A stretch of DNA of 64,000 nucleotides from a virus: positions 1 to 64,000 of IMG/VR virus record IMGVR_UViG_3300012920_009134, one strand, 5' to 3'. The position numbers and the translations under genes were made by a program. This document shows positions 12,915-22,328 of this stretch, piece by piece. The notes below the pieces were generated by a model, which ran no database searches, was not told the DNA's origin, and saw only the letters and a program-made list of their open reading frames with translations. Each line of letters starts with the position of its first letter. The first letter of the stretch is position 1.

Positions 12915-14023
12915 TGTCAAAGTTCCAGGACTCAGTTGCAAAACCTCGTACATCCAGAGGTCACAAAAACCTTTTAGATGGTGGTCGCAAAGATTTAATT
13001 AAACATGGTCAACCTTTCAACCAAGCAAGACCTGTTGATAAATCTAATGCTTTTGTTGCAAAAGAGGAACACTGTAACGATTCTGATGAAGACTTAGACG
13101 AAGCATCTTCAATGTCTGGCGGCAGTGTTGAGGGACACGCCTCTGGTGGGTTTGTTGGTTTAGATGTTGACAAAGAAAATAAAAAACATAAAAAAGATCT
13201 TAAAAAGAAAAATGAGGTAATCGAAATGCAATCCAGAGAAGAAATGGTTCATGAACTTAAACTTAGAAGTAGCATCGCAAAAATGCTTGATATTCAAAAG
13301 AAGAGAATGATCAAAGAAACCATCTCTAGAATCTCTGCGAACATAAGACTTCGAAGTGTCTTAAGACAGTTGATTAAAGAATCTGATGTTGAAAAGAATC
13401 CACACTCAAGTACTGGGATTAACAAATTATCAGTATTGTTAAAAAAGATTGTTCCTACCTTAGAGGACTCTTATAAGACATTGACCACAGATAAATCTCA
13501 GCGTGATTCATTTAGAGCACACATACTTAATGCTATTGAGAATGCTTTAAGGCCTGAAAAAGCAAAAGAACTCGCTGATGCTGATGATACTCCTCAAGAT
13601 CTTGAAGAGGTTGAAATAAATATTAAAGATTCTGACCCTCTCGGTGCCTCAGATGAGGAAAAGTTCATTGATATATCTGACTCTGAAGGAGGTGATACAG
13701 AAGAGGAAGAAGAAGATCCGTTAGACTCATTTGGTATCGAGGGGGAAGATTTGACAGGTCGTGATGAAGCATTCGAAGCATTCAATCAAATAGAAAATCA
13801 GATTATTGATTCTTTTGGTGTCTTGCAAAATCCAAAAGATAGAGAAGTTTTCTATGACTATCTTTTAACTAATATTAAGATGTATTTTGATAAATTTGAA
13901 GATGAATTAGCAGGTATCGTAGCAGAACCAGCGTCAGATTCATATGAAGAACCTGCGGGTGGTGGTGAAGAAGAAGCACCGCCGCCAGAGGATGAAGAGA
14001 TCCCACCAGAAGAGGAAATTTAA
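12914..14023 (+). CDS. Conserved acidic marine-phage protein, function unknown
   Basis: A 369-residue protein overlapping the previous stop by one base. The N-terminus is basic (KPRTSRGHKNLLDGGRKDL). Then comes an acidic linker with ASSMSGGSVEGHASGG, a glycine/serine motif I recall from several marine phage proteins. Residues 160-215 form a helical unit (HSSTGINKLSVLLKKIVPTLED...RDSFRAHILNAIENAL). A second conserved unit is FGIEGEDLTGRDEAFEAFNQIE...FYDYLLTNIKMYFDKFEDEL. The tail is a low-complexity Glu/Pro run. No enzyme motif is visible. Its modular make-up and position after the metallopeptidase suggest it belongs to the same head-associated block. Confidence 0.6.
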   Translation: MSKFQDSVAKPRTSRGHKNLLDGGRKDLIKHGQPFNQARPVDKSNAFVAKEEHCNDSDEDLDEASSMSGGSVEGHASGGFVGLDVDKENKKHKKDLKKKNEVIEMQSREEMVHELKLRSSIAKMLDIQKKRMIKETISRISANIRLRSVLRQLIKESDVEKNPHSSTGINKLSVLLKKIVPTLEDSYKTLTTDKSQRDSFRAHILNAIENALRPEKAKELADADDTPQDLEEVEINIKDSDPLGASDEEKFIDISDSEGGDTEEEEEDPLDSFGIEGEDLTGRDEAFEAFNQIENQIIDSFGVLQNPKDREVFYDYLLTNIKMYFDKFEDELAGIVAEPASDSYEEPAGGGEEEAPPPEDEEIPPEEEI

Positions 14024-14096
14024 ATATTTTCTTCAAAACTGTTGTATTCTAATATTACATGTGCTATTTTAGTCGAGGTGGTTGGGTTAGGAGGCA

Positions 14097-14432
14097 ATGA
14101 AGAAAACAAACAAATATCATTCATTACTAAAAGAAATAAATAATAGATTTAAAAATAAAGATTTTGAATATATTGTTTCTAATCTAACTTTGGAAGATTT
14201 GATAATCGCAAAGTTAGAACTAAGTGCTAAAGGGTTGAATGAGAAACTTTTCGGATATCCTCTCTATAACAATATCCAACATATAACAAAAGAATCCTTG
14301 GTAAGATTTGCTCTAAGGTTCTGCAACTCACAAGAAAAAGCAGCAAACATGTTAGGTCTAGATGTTAGGCAATTAAAGTCATATATTAGAAAACATGGAC
14401 TAAATATTAATAAAGGAGATGAAAATGAGTAA
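14097..14432 (+). CDS. Small helical protein with Fis-like HTH C-terminus
   Basis: The 111-residue protein follows a strong TTAGGAGGC Shine-Dalgarno. Its C-terminus (NSQEKAANMLGLDVRQLKSYIRKHGLN) has the layout of a Fis-type helix-turn-helix: A-x3-LG(L/I)-x3-L-x3-I/L-x2-GL. The N-terminal part is helical (LTLEDLIIAKLELSAKGLNEKLFGYPLY). Related small proteins occur in marine T4-like phages (memory). It may bind DNA and regulate phage genes, or be a structural protein with a coincidental HTH. A CTATTTTA sequence, close to the recurring CTATTTA element, lies about 25 bases before its start. It overlaps the cupin gene by eight bases. Confidence 0.6.
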   Translation: MKKTNKYHSLLKEINNRFKNKDFEYIVSNLTLEDLIIAKLELSAKGLNEKLFGYPLYNNIQHITKESLVRFALRFCNSQEKAANMLGLDVRQLKSYIRKHGLNINKGDENE

Positions 14433-14796
14433 CAGTGTAAGACCTAATGTAGTAAGGATTGTGCCAAAACCATGGGGACAAGAAGTTATATGGGCACAAA
14501 CAAAAGACTATGTTGGAAAATTAATCACTGTTAATCATGGTCACAAACTTTCTAGACAATATCACGAGCGGAAAGAAGAGACCATATATGTTGTATATGG
14601 TACGCTCTCTCTAGAGATTGGCGAAGGTGAAAACATACAAGAACTCCAGTTAAGAAAAAATGAATGCTTTCATATTATACCAGGACTAGTCCACAGATTT
14701 TGCGCTCCATATGGAGATGTTGAACTCATTGAGGTTAGCACCCCTTATTTAAATGACGTTGTTAGATTGGAAGATGACTATAAGAGGGTTAAATAA
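14425..14796 (+). CDS. Cupin-fold protein, sugar-phosphate isomerase-like
   Basis: I choose ATG 14425 because the AAGGAGA Shine-Dalgarno (14413-14419) is correctly spaced for it; the ATG at 14419 overlaps that site. The 123-residue protein resembles the cupin domain of type II mannose-6-phosphate isomerases. KPWGQEVIWA opens it. The first cupin motif is HGHKLSRQYHERKEETIYVVYG (metal-binding H, H, E), and the second includes FHIIPGLVHRF with the last His. It should bind a divalent metal and act on a sugar or sugar phosphate, or serve as a non-catalytic binding protein. It sits before the tail-fibre genes rather than in the glycan operon. Confidence 0.75.
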   Translation: MSNSVRPNVVRIVPKPWGQEVIWAQTKDYVGKLITVNHGHKLSRQYHERKEETIYVVYGTLSLEIGEGENIQELQLRKNECFHIIPGLVHRFCAPYGDVELIEVSTPYLNDVVRLEDDYKRVK

Positions 14797-15956
14797 TGCC
14801 AAGAAGACCAGGAAGTGTAGATGTAGATCAAGTAGATTTCAGTGAACCAGTAAGTCAGGACGTTACGTTTGCTAATTCTGCAAGTTTTGGGAACAATGTC
14901 GCTATATCAGGATCTTTGGCAATATCTGCAACAGAAAAGGTTAACAAAAAAGCAATAAGTTTAGATGGAACTAATGATCATATACTGGTATCAGATGAAG
15001 ATGATTTTAGTTTTACTAACGGTTCTTCAGATGTTGCTTTTTCTTTATCAGCGTGGGTTTATATTGGTGATGTTTCTGCTGATGACGGACCATTCATAGC
15101 AAAAGCAAACTTTTCAACTGGAAATACAGAGTTTATATTTAAACATGCAAATGGTACTCTACAGTTCTTTATATATGACCGCGACCAGTCAGCATCAGGT
15201 CACCAAATAAGAACATTAGCAAACTCCGCTACTTTATCTGATACTACATGGCACCATGTTGTTGCAACATATAGTGGCAACGGTTCACACACAGGATTAA
15301 AAGTATATACTGATGGATCTCAAACTACAGCAACACAAAGCACCCTAAATTCATACACTAGGGTAAGAAACACAGCAACCCCATTAACTCTTGGTGCAAC
15401 CGAAGACCTAGCAAACGCCAATAGAGTATTTGAAGATAGATTGGCAGACTGTGTTGTTTTTAATAAAGAATTGTCTTCATCGGAAGTTGCAGAACTATAC
15501 AATTCTGGTAAAGTTATGAATATTCGCAATCATTCTGCGTTTGCAAATGTTATTTCTTGGTGGAAGATGGGCGACGATGAAGATATAGAAGGTTCTGGTG
15601 GTATTCGGGATTATGTTTCTGGGCATCATGGAACTTTAACTAATGGCGCTGCAATTATTGATGAAACCGGACTTTCTAGTGACGCTATGGATTCTCTAGC
15701 AACCAACGCTTCAGGTAGTTTGGGTATAGGCATCGAAAGTCCCGATGAAACTTTGCATGTTTATGGTAAAACAAAACTAGTAGGACCATTGATACTAAAA
15801 GAAAGAACATATGACCCGGATAACCCATCAGAGGGAAGTTCAGTTATATGGATGTCCAATGGCCATGGTACCGGTGATGATGGCGATATTATGATCAAAA
15901 TCACTGCAGGAGGCGTTACCAAGACTGTTACTTTGGTTGATTTTAGCGCTTCATAG
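14796..15956 (+). CDS. LamG-domain tail fibre / adhesin protein
   Basis: A 386-residue protein whose start overlaps the cupin stop by one base. After a short N-terminal region (FANSASFGNNVAISGSLAIS) comes a LamG/concanavalin-like domain at about 50-240: KKAISLDGTNDHILV, FSLSAWVYIG, TWHHVVATYSG and LKVYTDGSQ are typical strands, and FNKELSSSEVAELYNSGK is the usual closing segment. A C-terminal region (about 305-386) has SLGIGIESPDETLHVYGKT, the type of repeat seen before trimeric fibre tips. It should bind glycans on the host surface as part of a tail fibre or virion decoration. It shares the ISGSLA segment with the giant fibre that follows. Confidence 0.8.
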   Translation: MPRRPGSVDVDQVDFSEPVSQDVTFANSASFGNNVAISGSLAISATEKVNKKAISLDGTNDHILVSDEDDFSFTNGSSDVAFSLSAWVYIGDVSADDGPFIAKANFSTGNTEFIFKHANGTLQFFIYDRDQSASGHQIRTLANSATLSDTTWHHVVATYSGNGSHTGLKVYTDGSQTTATQSTLNSYTRVRNTATPLTLGATEDLANANRVFEDRLADCVVFNKELSSSEVAELYNSGKVMNIRNHSAFANVISWWKMGDDEDIEGSGGIRDYVSGHHGTLTNGAAIIDETGLSSDAMDSLATNASGSLGIGIESPDETLHVYGKTKLVGPLILKERTYDPDNPSEGSSVIWMSNGHGTGDDGDIMIKITAGGVTKTVTLVDFSAS

Positions 15957-15967
15957 TTTGTTATTTA

Positions 15968-15985
15968 TTACTATTTATGTTTAAG
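15968..15985 (+). promoter_or_regulatory. CTATTTA element upstream of the giant fibre gene
   Basis: TTACTATTTATGTTTAAG has the core CTATTTA at 15971-15977, 26 bases before the ATG at 16004; a partial copy (TTATTTATT) lies directly before it. The stretch between contains the AAGAGG Shine-Dalgarno-like sequence. Confidence 0.45.
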
Positions 15986-16003
15986 AGGTTTAAGGTATAA
16001 GTT

Positions 16004-19000
16004 ATGGGTAAAAAAGGTAATACTAGAGGACTGCGCGGTATTGGGATCAGAAAAGTTGTACCTAATCAAATTAATTTCAATCAGGCAATATCAGGAAGTT
16101 TAGCGCTAACTCAAATCACAACTCCATCCTCTGTACCGGATGGACTTGGGCAAATATACTTTAAAAGTGATGGCAAACTTTATTTCAAATCAGATAAATT
16201 TGAAGAGACTGATTTATTAGCAGGCAGCAATGGACTTTCTTTTCTTTTTACAACTTCTGTTTTAACTATAGAATCTGATGCAAATTATGGCGATACAGAT
16301 GAGGATGGTGGCGATTGGCCAGCAAATTTTTCAAACGGTCCATCGGCAAAAGTGGACGCCTCTGTACCAGGTATACCTACATTTACAACAACTGGTCATG
16401 ATTTTACAAATACAAATAGTGGCGGTAACCCAGGAGAAAATACCTACAGAATAGATGCATCGAGGGCATCGGCAACAACTGATAATGGTACTGATTTAAC
16501 TGTTGCACTATCTGGACATAATGATGGTAGTCCAACTAACTTTTCTATCGATCTTTCAAATGGATCAAAATCAGTATTAAAACTAAATGTTACTTTAGAT
16601 TCTAGTAATAACACAAAAATAACTTTAAACAATCTTTCTCAATATGAAAATGCCGCTAATGACCAAACATTCTCTTCTGTAGTTGTTAATATTCCTTTTA
16701 AAGTAAATATTGCTGGTACTATTACTACAGTTACAAGGACAATAACAGTACAAAAGATCAGAACAGGACTTGAGGGTACAACATCTAGAACTGTTAATCT
16801 AACTGCAACAAAGATAGCATTTGAATATGACCAAAACGGTAATAAAATAGGAACTCCTAGTTCAACAATTACTGCAACCGCTTTAAACACAACAGGACAA
16901 GTTTATTTTCAGTTTTTGATTGACGGCGTTCAAGAAGGTAGTGTTATCGCCGGAAGTGTGGTCAATGGCAACTACACTGCTCAACTTGTATATGATGGTA
17001 CTGATGTACCTGCTCTTTTCACCAATATGCCACAAGTTATCGAGTGCAGAATAAGAGAAGTGACGGGCACTGCTGCTGGTACCATCTTGGCGAGAGACCA
17101 AATTGGAATGCTTGGAGTAAAAGAAGGTTCGGGCGCATATCAGGTATATATGGAAAATAGTGCACACGTAGTACCTGCTACTCGCGGTGGAGATGGTAGT
17201 GGTGATGCCACCACTTTAGACATGACAAACTCAAATCCTGGATTCATTGCTGTATTTAAGGGGGCAACAAGACTAACACTTGTGACTACCGGAACTCCAA
17301 CTACGGGACAGTTTAAGGTGACAAGTGTAACGCAATCTCCTGCCAGCAACGCTGGCGGCATATCAACTGTTGACCAGTCGGCTGCAGTTCAAAATGACGG
17401 CGGTCCAGGTAATGGCAAGGATGCGATATTTGGCGATCATGGTGATATGGGTACTGCCAACACAGGTATAGTAACTTATACTATTAACTGTGAGAATACT
17501 GAAACCCTATCAGTAATACAGACTGTCACAAAATCTATTCAAGGAACTCGCGGACAATCGGGACCAGGCGGCAGCAATGCTAGAGCAGTTGAGTTTACAG
17601 TAACAAGTAATACTCCAGTTATCGAATTCGACGATCTGGGAGCGGTTGAAGCAGGAGTTACTCATGCTTCTGTGGAGTTAACAGCAACAACAAGAAATAC
17701 GACAGGCACAATGACATTCGTATACGAGATAGATGATGTCGAGATAACCAATTCCAATAAAGGAAATCACAGTTTTAGCAACAATGTTTTTACCTACAGT
17801 ACTACAGGCAAAACATACAACGATTTTCCGGAAAGAATAGAAGTTATTGCCAAAGAAGATGGGTCTGAAGTTGCTAGAGATCAAATAACTTTAATAGCAA
17901 TAAAACCAGGTTCTGGTGCCTATAAAATATCTATGCCAAACGATAATACAACTGTTACGTCGACTGAAGCAAATGATGGTGCCGGGGATGCTAATATTGA
18001 TTATTCTAGCACTTCCGATACAATAAGATTGTTTAAAGGAAATGTTCAACTTGAACCAATAATTGGTGGCAGCGGAACTACAGTTATAGGTACAACAAAT
18101 ACTCCGACTGCTGGACAGTTTTCGGTTATTAGTCAAACAGTCACAAATGGAACAGTCACTAGACCAACTCTTACATTGGATGATTCCGATTCAAACGATA
18201 AGCATATAGATGCTAGTGTTATGAGTGGGTTAACTAGCGATATTGCTAATATAACTTATGTTTTTAACTGTGAAGGGTTGGCGCAAGAGTCAAGAACAGT
18301 TACAGTTGCTAAGTCAAAACAAGGAGTTAACGGAACACCAGGCGAAACAGGTTTGGGCGTAGATTTAGAGATAGAACCTCCTGTTGTTATATATAACGAC
18401 CTTGGAACAACTCCTGATGTATCCTCTGTTGATATTGTAGCAACAACAAGGAACTTAGGAACTGAAATAGCAAGATCTGCGTTTTTTAATCATTCTTCAG
18501 CAAACGCCTTCCGCACGAATGGCAATGGCGGATTGGGCATTTCAGCGATGTCGACTTTCGCAATAGGGTTTTGGATTAAGTTTCCATCAAATGAAACCTT
18601 TCCTGCGGGAAATCGATATATTTGTTATTCGACTGAATTAAGAATACATATTACTGGTACCACCCTCGCACTCAATTTTCATACGAGCGGTGTCAACCGA
18701 CAAGCTATTCAATCCAGTTTCTGGAATACTTCGGATGCTGGGAAGTGGGTTCACGTCTTATTCCAACGCACTGGAAACATTATATATATTTATAAGAATG
18801 GATCCCAATTTGCAACTAAGTCTCACGGCGGCGGGAACATCGCGATGGATGCGCTTAATAGTACATTTTATTTGGGGAATGATAATAACAGCGGCAATCC
18901 AATCGGAGCAGAGTTATCAAATTTTGTTATTTGGAATACTTTCGGCGGCAATACCCTAGCGCAGCAGCAATACAATAGTGGAAAAGTATTAACATCACCA

Positions 19001-21706
19001 ATTGCAAATGGCATCACATATCGATCTAACGTTCAGGTGTGGTACAAACTTGATGAAGATCAAGGAACAAGTTCTGCTACTACTGCAACAATTATTGATC
19101 ATAAAAACTCGAAGAACCTGACTGCTTTAACCCAATTAGAAAGCGTATCAAACCCAGGACTTTTTTCAAAATCCGGACCCTCTTATTTTACATTCAAGGT
19201 TGGCGGCACGGTGGTAGGGAGTGCAAACCAAACCCTTAACCATGCTACATACACTGTTCCCACCACCTTTGATTCATTTAAAGGTGATCCAAAAAGTGTT
19301 ATTGTTGAACTAAAAAGAGATAGCCCAGACGTCTCTGTAGAAGCAATAGACCAAGGTGTTATAACAGCAATAAAACCAGGACCTGGAGCACCTTCTGTAA
19401 TATTAAATAATCCTTTTCATTATTTTAATGGTGTAGACGGTACTGGAACAGTTAGTAGTTTTACAGGAACGGGTACTCAAATACAGGTCATTAAAAATGG
19501 TGAATATTTAACTGCAGTGGCACACGACGCCTCGCCTGGCGCGGGACAATTTAGAGTATCTGCTGTGAATACTCCAAGTGTTGGAGTGGTACCGCCAGAA
19601 GTTGATACTTATACTCTTTCTGATACTGAAACTTCTGGTCACAACGATACAGTAACTGTTGGAAATATGACTGCGCATGGTAGTAATGTATTTTCAAAGG
19701 CAAACGGACAGTTTACAGAAGTACTATACACTGTTAATATAGAAGGCACGGATAATGCCTCTACAGTGATTGCTAGACAAAGGTTTATAGTCCAAACTTC
19801 AGGTGCAGATGGTAATCCAGGTCTCAATGCAGGTTTGGTTGTGAATATAGACCCTCCGCTCGCCGTTGTTCAAACCGATAGATATGGTACGCCATTAACA
19901 AATGCGCTAGACGTAACGGAAACTGTGATAACAGTTGCAGATACAACAACTGCCAGCGACACTCTTTTGGATGCAACAGACGTAGCAATTGATCATCCAG
20001 ATCGTTCAAATAACACATACAATGTTATAGGTGCGAACGCTACTCTTACAACCACTGAAACAAATAACTACTCTTATCCTGGTGGTTCATTAACTATAAC
20101 ATCTGGGCAGAATAGATCCGGCGCTAACGTAGATTCAACAAAGATAGAAAAACTCGCAACAATGACAACCAACGCGGTTGTTCGAGTGTTTGACATTCAA
20201 GTAAAGAATAGTAACGGCGATGATTTTAGACTTCAAGCAGTGCAACAAATAGTAAAAGCGGTCGCAAATGTAGAAACATTAACACCACAAATAGGAAAAC
20301 CAATCGTACAGTTTGTCAGAACGAACTACCAAACATACACCCCGGAGATATCTGATTATAGTGATGGGGCAACGTTTATAAAATTGTGGAAGCAGACTGG
20401 GGTAAACGACCCAGTACTTGTTCAACCGGCAGTTTCAAGTGATAATACAACCACCGCTCTCGCCGACAACTTGATGCCAAATGACACCTACAAAATTTTG
20501 GAAGAAGAAACCGGGAACACCTTGTTTCCTATAATCAATGTATCTAGAGGGCAATTAACATATAGAACGGGCGCACAAGCACGGGTTGAGGTCGGTGCAC
20601 CGTCCAATTATCTCAATTCATCATTTCCTGCCCCTCTGGTAATATCTTATAAAATAAAATACAAAGACACCGCTGGCAATTTTCATTTTATCCCGTTAAC
20701 ACAAACCGCGCTGGTGTCAGATAGCACACCGCCAGAGTTTACGTTTCAGATTAGAAGTCACTCACGTTTAAATGATGAAGACAGTCGTAGTTTGTTAGAT
20801 GATGTCCAAACTCCCGGTTCGACCTCCTTCAATGACACCCATGTCATCTTACAGAGATCCCCCGGAAATTTCTCAGCTGCTGTAGCAGGGTTCCACCAGC
20901 CGATCGGAGACTTTAAACAACCTATTGGGACAGTTTCTACACATGAGATAGATGACATCGTACAAAACAATCTAGGTGACATCTTTCGCAATGGTTCGAC
21001 CCGCGACCTCGGGGAGTTGTATCAATCGAACAAGAAGAGATTTCAAGATTTCGATAGTTTAACGAATACGGTCTCACAGAGATTCCAAAGAGCGGACGGT
21101 ACGAAATACTCTAGTGCGTCAGACATAAATGAGGCGTTTGTTAGAGCCTCATTTTGGTATCCGGGACGCCTTGTCCGACTCACAGGTGCAGCCGCCGGAC
21201 AAGTTAGGTTTAGGTCTATGTCTTGGACTGGGACTCAACATAATAATCAAAAGCAGTTTAAATTTGGATTAGATTTGTATAAATTTAATATGTCGGGGTA
21301 TCTTTCAAACAATAATGGTGATATAAACCCCACATATCTTGGATCGTTCAAATTTGGTACCAACTCTACTGTCGACGGCGATCTGGGCGATCCAAGTGGC
21401 ACGAATTCTAACCACGGATCTTACTTTCACGTTGATTGTTCAAGCGGTGGATCCAATCGGACGAGATCAATTGTTGGTATGGAGAGATATTCAGGTGATA
21501 CCGATCCATCAATAGATACTTCAAACGCGATGATTGTAACCGCGCTTGAATCCTTGATGTTTGTGATGTATTTTGACCGTAAAGGGACTTTCCCTAGTGA
21601 TTACAATTTTGGCGTCAAATCCGATGGAACCGATCTCGATAGAGGTGCTGTGCCGCAATCAGGAGAAATAAGAGTTATAGTTGATTTTAACTATTATCTT
21701 TTATAA
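16004..21706 (+). CDS. Giant repeat-containing tail fibre protein (1900 aa)
   Basis: The N-terminus (QAISGSLALTQI, GQIYFKSDGKLYFKSD) is a short fibre-base segment. Four tandem beta-rich units begin near residues 262, 527, 785 and 1277, each opening with a hydrophobic strand and a (D)LG/NG turn, crossing a (K)xGxGA junction (VKEGSGAY, IKPGSGAY, IKPGPGAP), and lasting about 255 residues. The third is about 240 residues longer because a LamG domain (about 819-1059) interrupts it. After the repeats come a beta-rich region and a C-terminal tip (about 1580-1900) with DDVQTPGSTSFNDTHVI, MERYSGD and IRVIVDFNYYLL. It should be a long tail fibre that binds host glycans. No chaperone or peptidase signature is clear at the tip. 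Confidence 0.8.
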   Translation: MGKKGNTRGLRGIGIRKVVPNQINFNQAISGSLALTQITTPSSVPDGLGQIYFKSDGKLYFKSDKFEETDLLAGSNGLSFLFTTSVLTIESDANYGDTDEDGGDWPANFSNGPSAKVDASVPGIPTFTTTGHDFTNTNSGGNPGENTYRIDASRASATTDNGTDLTVALSGHNDGSPTNFSIDLSNGSKSVLKLNVTLDSSNNTKITLNNLSQYENAANDQTFSSVVVNIPFKVNIAGTITTVTRTITVQKIRTGLEGTTSRTVNLTATKIAFEYDQNGNKIGTPSSTITATALNTTGQVYFQFLIDGVQEGSVIAGSVVNGNYTAQLVYDGTDVPALFTNMPQVIECRIREVTGTAAGTILARDQIGMLGVKEGSGAYQVYMENSAHVVPATRGGDGSGDATTLDMTNSNPGFIAVFKGATRLTLVTTGTPTTGQFKVTSVTQSPASNAGGISTVDQSAAVQNDGGPGNGKDAIFGDHGDMGTANTGIVTYTINCENTETLSVIQTVTKSIQGTRGQSGPGGSNARAVEFTVTSNTPVIEFDDLGAVEAGVTHASVELTATTRNTTGTMTFVYEIDDVEITNSNKGNHSFSNNVFTYSTTGKTYNDFPERIEVIAKEDGSEVARDQITLIAIKPGSGAYKISMPNDNTTVTSTEANDGAGDANIDYSSTSDTIRLFKGNVQLEPIIGGSGTTVIGTTNTPTAGQFSVISQTVTNGTVTRPTLTLDDSDSNDKHIDASVMSGLTSDIANITYVFNCEGLAQESRTVTVAKSKQGVNGTPGETGLGVDLEIEPPVVIYNDLGTTPDVSSVDIVATTRNLGTEIARSAFFNHSSANAFRTNGNGGLGISAMSTFAIGFWIKFPSNETFPAGNRYICYSTELRIHITGTTLALNFHTSGVNRQAIQSSFWNTSDAGKWVHVLFQRTGNIIYIYKNGSQFATKSHGGGNIAMDALNSTFYLGNDNNSGNPIGAELSNFVIWNTFGGNTLAQQQYNSGKVLTSPIANGITYRSNVQVWYKLDEDQGTSSATTATIIDHKNSKNLTALTQLESVSNPGLFSKSGPSYFTFKVGGTVVGSANQTLNHATYTVPTTFDSFKGDPKSVIVELKRDSPDVSVEAIDQGVITAIKPGPGAPSVILNNPFHYFNGVDGTGTVSSFTGTGTQIQVIKNGEYLTAVAHDASPGAGQFRVSAVNTPSVGVVPPEVDTYTLSDTETSGHNDTVTVGNMTAHGSNVFSKANGQFTEVLYTVNIEGTDNASTVIARQRFIVQTSGADGNPGLNAGLVVNIDPPLAVVQTDRYGTPLTNALDVTETVITVADTTTASDTLLDATDVAIDHPDRSNNTYNVIGANATLTTTETNNYSYPGGSLTITSGQNRSGANVDSTKIEKLATMTTNAVVRVFDIQVKNSNGDDFRLQAVQQIVKAVANVETLTPQIGKPIVQFVRTNYQTYTPEISDYSDGATFIKLWKQTGVNDPVLVQPAVSSDNTTTALADNLMPNDTYKILEEETGNTLFPIINVSRGQLTYRTGAQARVEVGAPSNYLNSSFPAPLVISYKIKYKDTAGNFHFIPLTQTALVSDSTPPEFTFQIRSHSRLNDEDSRSLLDDVQTPGSTSFNDTHVILQRSPGNFSAAVAGFHQPIGDFKQPIGTVSTHEIDDIVQNNLGDIFRNGSTRDLGELYQSNKKRFQDFDSLTNTVSQRFQRADGTKYSSASDINEAFVRASFWYPGRLVRLTGAAAGQVRFRSMSWTGTQHNNQKQFKFGLDLYKFNMSGYLSNNNGDINPTYLGSFKFGTNSTVDGDLGDPSGTNSNHGSYFHVDCSSGGSNRTRSIVGMERYSGDTDPSIDTSNAMIVTALESLMFVMYFDRKGTFPSDYNFGVKSDGTDLDRGAVPQSGEIRVIVDFNYYLL
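16787..20270 (+). repeat. Four tandem ~255-residue coding repeats in the giant fibre
   Basis: Aligned by their opening DLG/NG turns, the units lie near residues 279, 546, 801 and 1295, giving spacings of about 267, 255 and 494. Taking off the 240-residue LamG insert from the last leaves about 254. Shared landmarks are ATTRN or ATALN, the (K)xGxGA junction, a TPTxGQF strand and, near the end of each unit, a V(E/F)N.E-type strand (YTINCENTE, YVFNCEGLA, YTVNIEGTD). Confidence 0.65.
18460..19182 (+). other. LamG domain embedded inside fibre repeat 3
   Basis: Repeat 2 reads ATTRNTTG-TMTFVYEIDD. Repeat 3 reads ATTRNLG, then about 240 residues of LamG-like sequence (FAIGFWIKFPS, KWVHVLFQRTGNIIYIYKNGS, AELSNFVIWN, QVWYKLDED), then PSYFTFKVGG, resuming the repeat. 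The two DNA edges keep GCAACAACAAG and TATTTTACATTC-type similarity to the uninterrupted units. This is a clean nested-domain insertion in frame. Confidence 0.65.
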
Positions 21707-21727
21707 TCAAACAATAGACGCATTTTG

Positions 21728-21736
21728 TGTTATACT
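21728..21736 (+). promoter_or_regulatory. Extended -10 promoter for the AT-hook gene
   Basis: TGTTATACT fits TGnTATAAT with one mismatch. It ends 23 bases before the GTG at 21760, and the Shine-Dalgarno AAGGAG (21745-21750) lies between. No clear -35. Confidence 0.45.
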
Positions 21737-21759
21737 AATGCCATAAGGAGATTCAGGCA

Positions 21760-22152
21760 GTGACAGAAGAAAAATCAACAAGAAAAAGGGGTCGTCCAAG
21801 AAAAAACCCTAACGCCCCCGCTCCTGCAAGACGTCGCGGCCGCCCCAGAAAAAAACCTGTAGAGGTAGAGGAAGCACCAAAACAAGAACTTAGTGAAGAA
21901 CAGGTAACATTACTTTTAACAAATTATCTAAAAGGCGTTGAAGGCATAAAAATAGATTGGAGTTCTGTAAGAAAGATTCATCCAAACAAATACATCTATC
22001 AAGTTATAGTAGATAAGTTAAGTATGAAGTTTTTGAATCAACTTCAAGATATACCACTTGTTAAAGATGTTTTCTTTTTCTCAAAAGTTGGTACTGGAAG
22101 TCACGGTATAAATCTTTTGTTTAAGGTGCATATTGTATTTGATGTATTGTAG
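21760..22152 (+). CDS. AT-hook DNA-binding protein
   Basis: Starts at GTG, nine bases after AAGGAG; 130 residues. The N-terminus has two AT-hook motifs, KRGRPRKNP (GRPRK at 11-15) and RRGRPRKKP (27-31), each in a proline/basic setting, which bind the minor groove of AT-rich DNA. The remaining 80 residues form a small alpha/beta domain (LLLTNYLKG, YIYQVIVDKLSMKFLNQL, VKDVFFFSKVG, INLLFKVHIVFDVL). AT-hooks are widespread in eukaryotes but less usual in phages. Possible roles are DNA compaction, silencing of host genes or competition with a host H-NS-like protein; none is shown. It has its own extended -10 promoter. Confidence 0.7.
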   Translation: MTEEKSTRKRGRPRKNPNAPAPARRRGRPRKKPVEVEEAPKQELSEEQVTLLLTNYLKGVEGIKIDWSSVRKIHPNKYIYQVIVDKLSMKFLNQLQDIPLVKDVFFFSKVGTGSHGINLLFKVHIVFDVL

Positions 22153-22163
22153 GATTTGATAAT

Positions 22164-22328
22164 ATGGCAAGATATAAAAATAGAATTGACAAGTTGAAGA
22201 TTGATATTGAAGAGTTGGAGATCAAGATTGCAAAAGCGGTACACAACAATAGACCCGCGATGGCAAAAAGATTAAATATGATTTTAGAAAAAGAAAAGAT
22301 TAAACTAGAGAGGTGGTTAAGGGTATAG
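22164..22328 (+). CDS. 54-residue coiled-coil protein
   Basis: A short ORF that I read directly: ATG at 22164, eleven bases after the previous stop, with a weak AGGA site. The product is almost entirely alpha-helical and heptad-like (RIDKLKIDIEELEIKIAKAV, then RLNMILEKEKIKLERWL), rich in Lys, Glu, Ile and Leu, so a coiled coil is likely. It ends inside the 3' end of the minus-strand protease gene, overlapping by 12 bases. Function unknown; it may oligomerise with the AT-hook protein encoded just upstream. Confidence 0.5.
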   Translation: MARYKNRIDKLKIDIEELEIKIAKAVHNNRPAMAKRLNMILEKEKIKLERWLRV

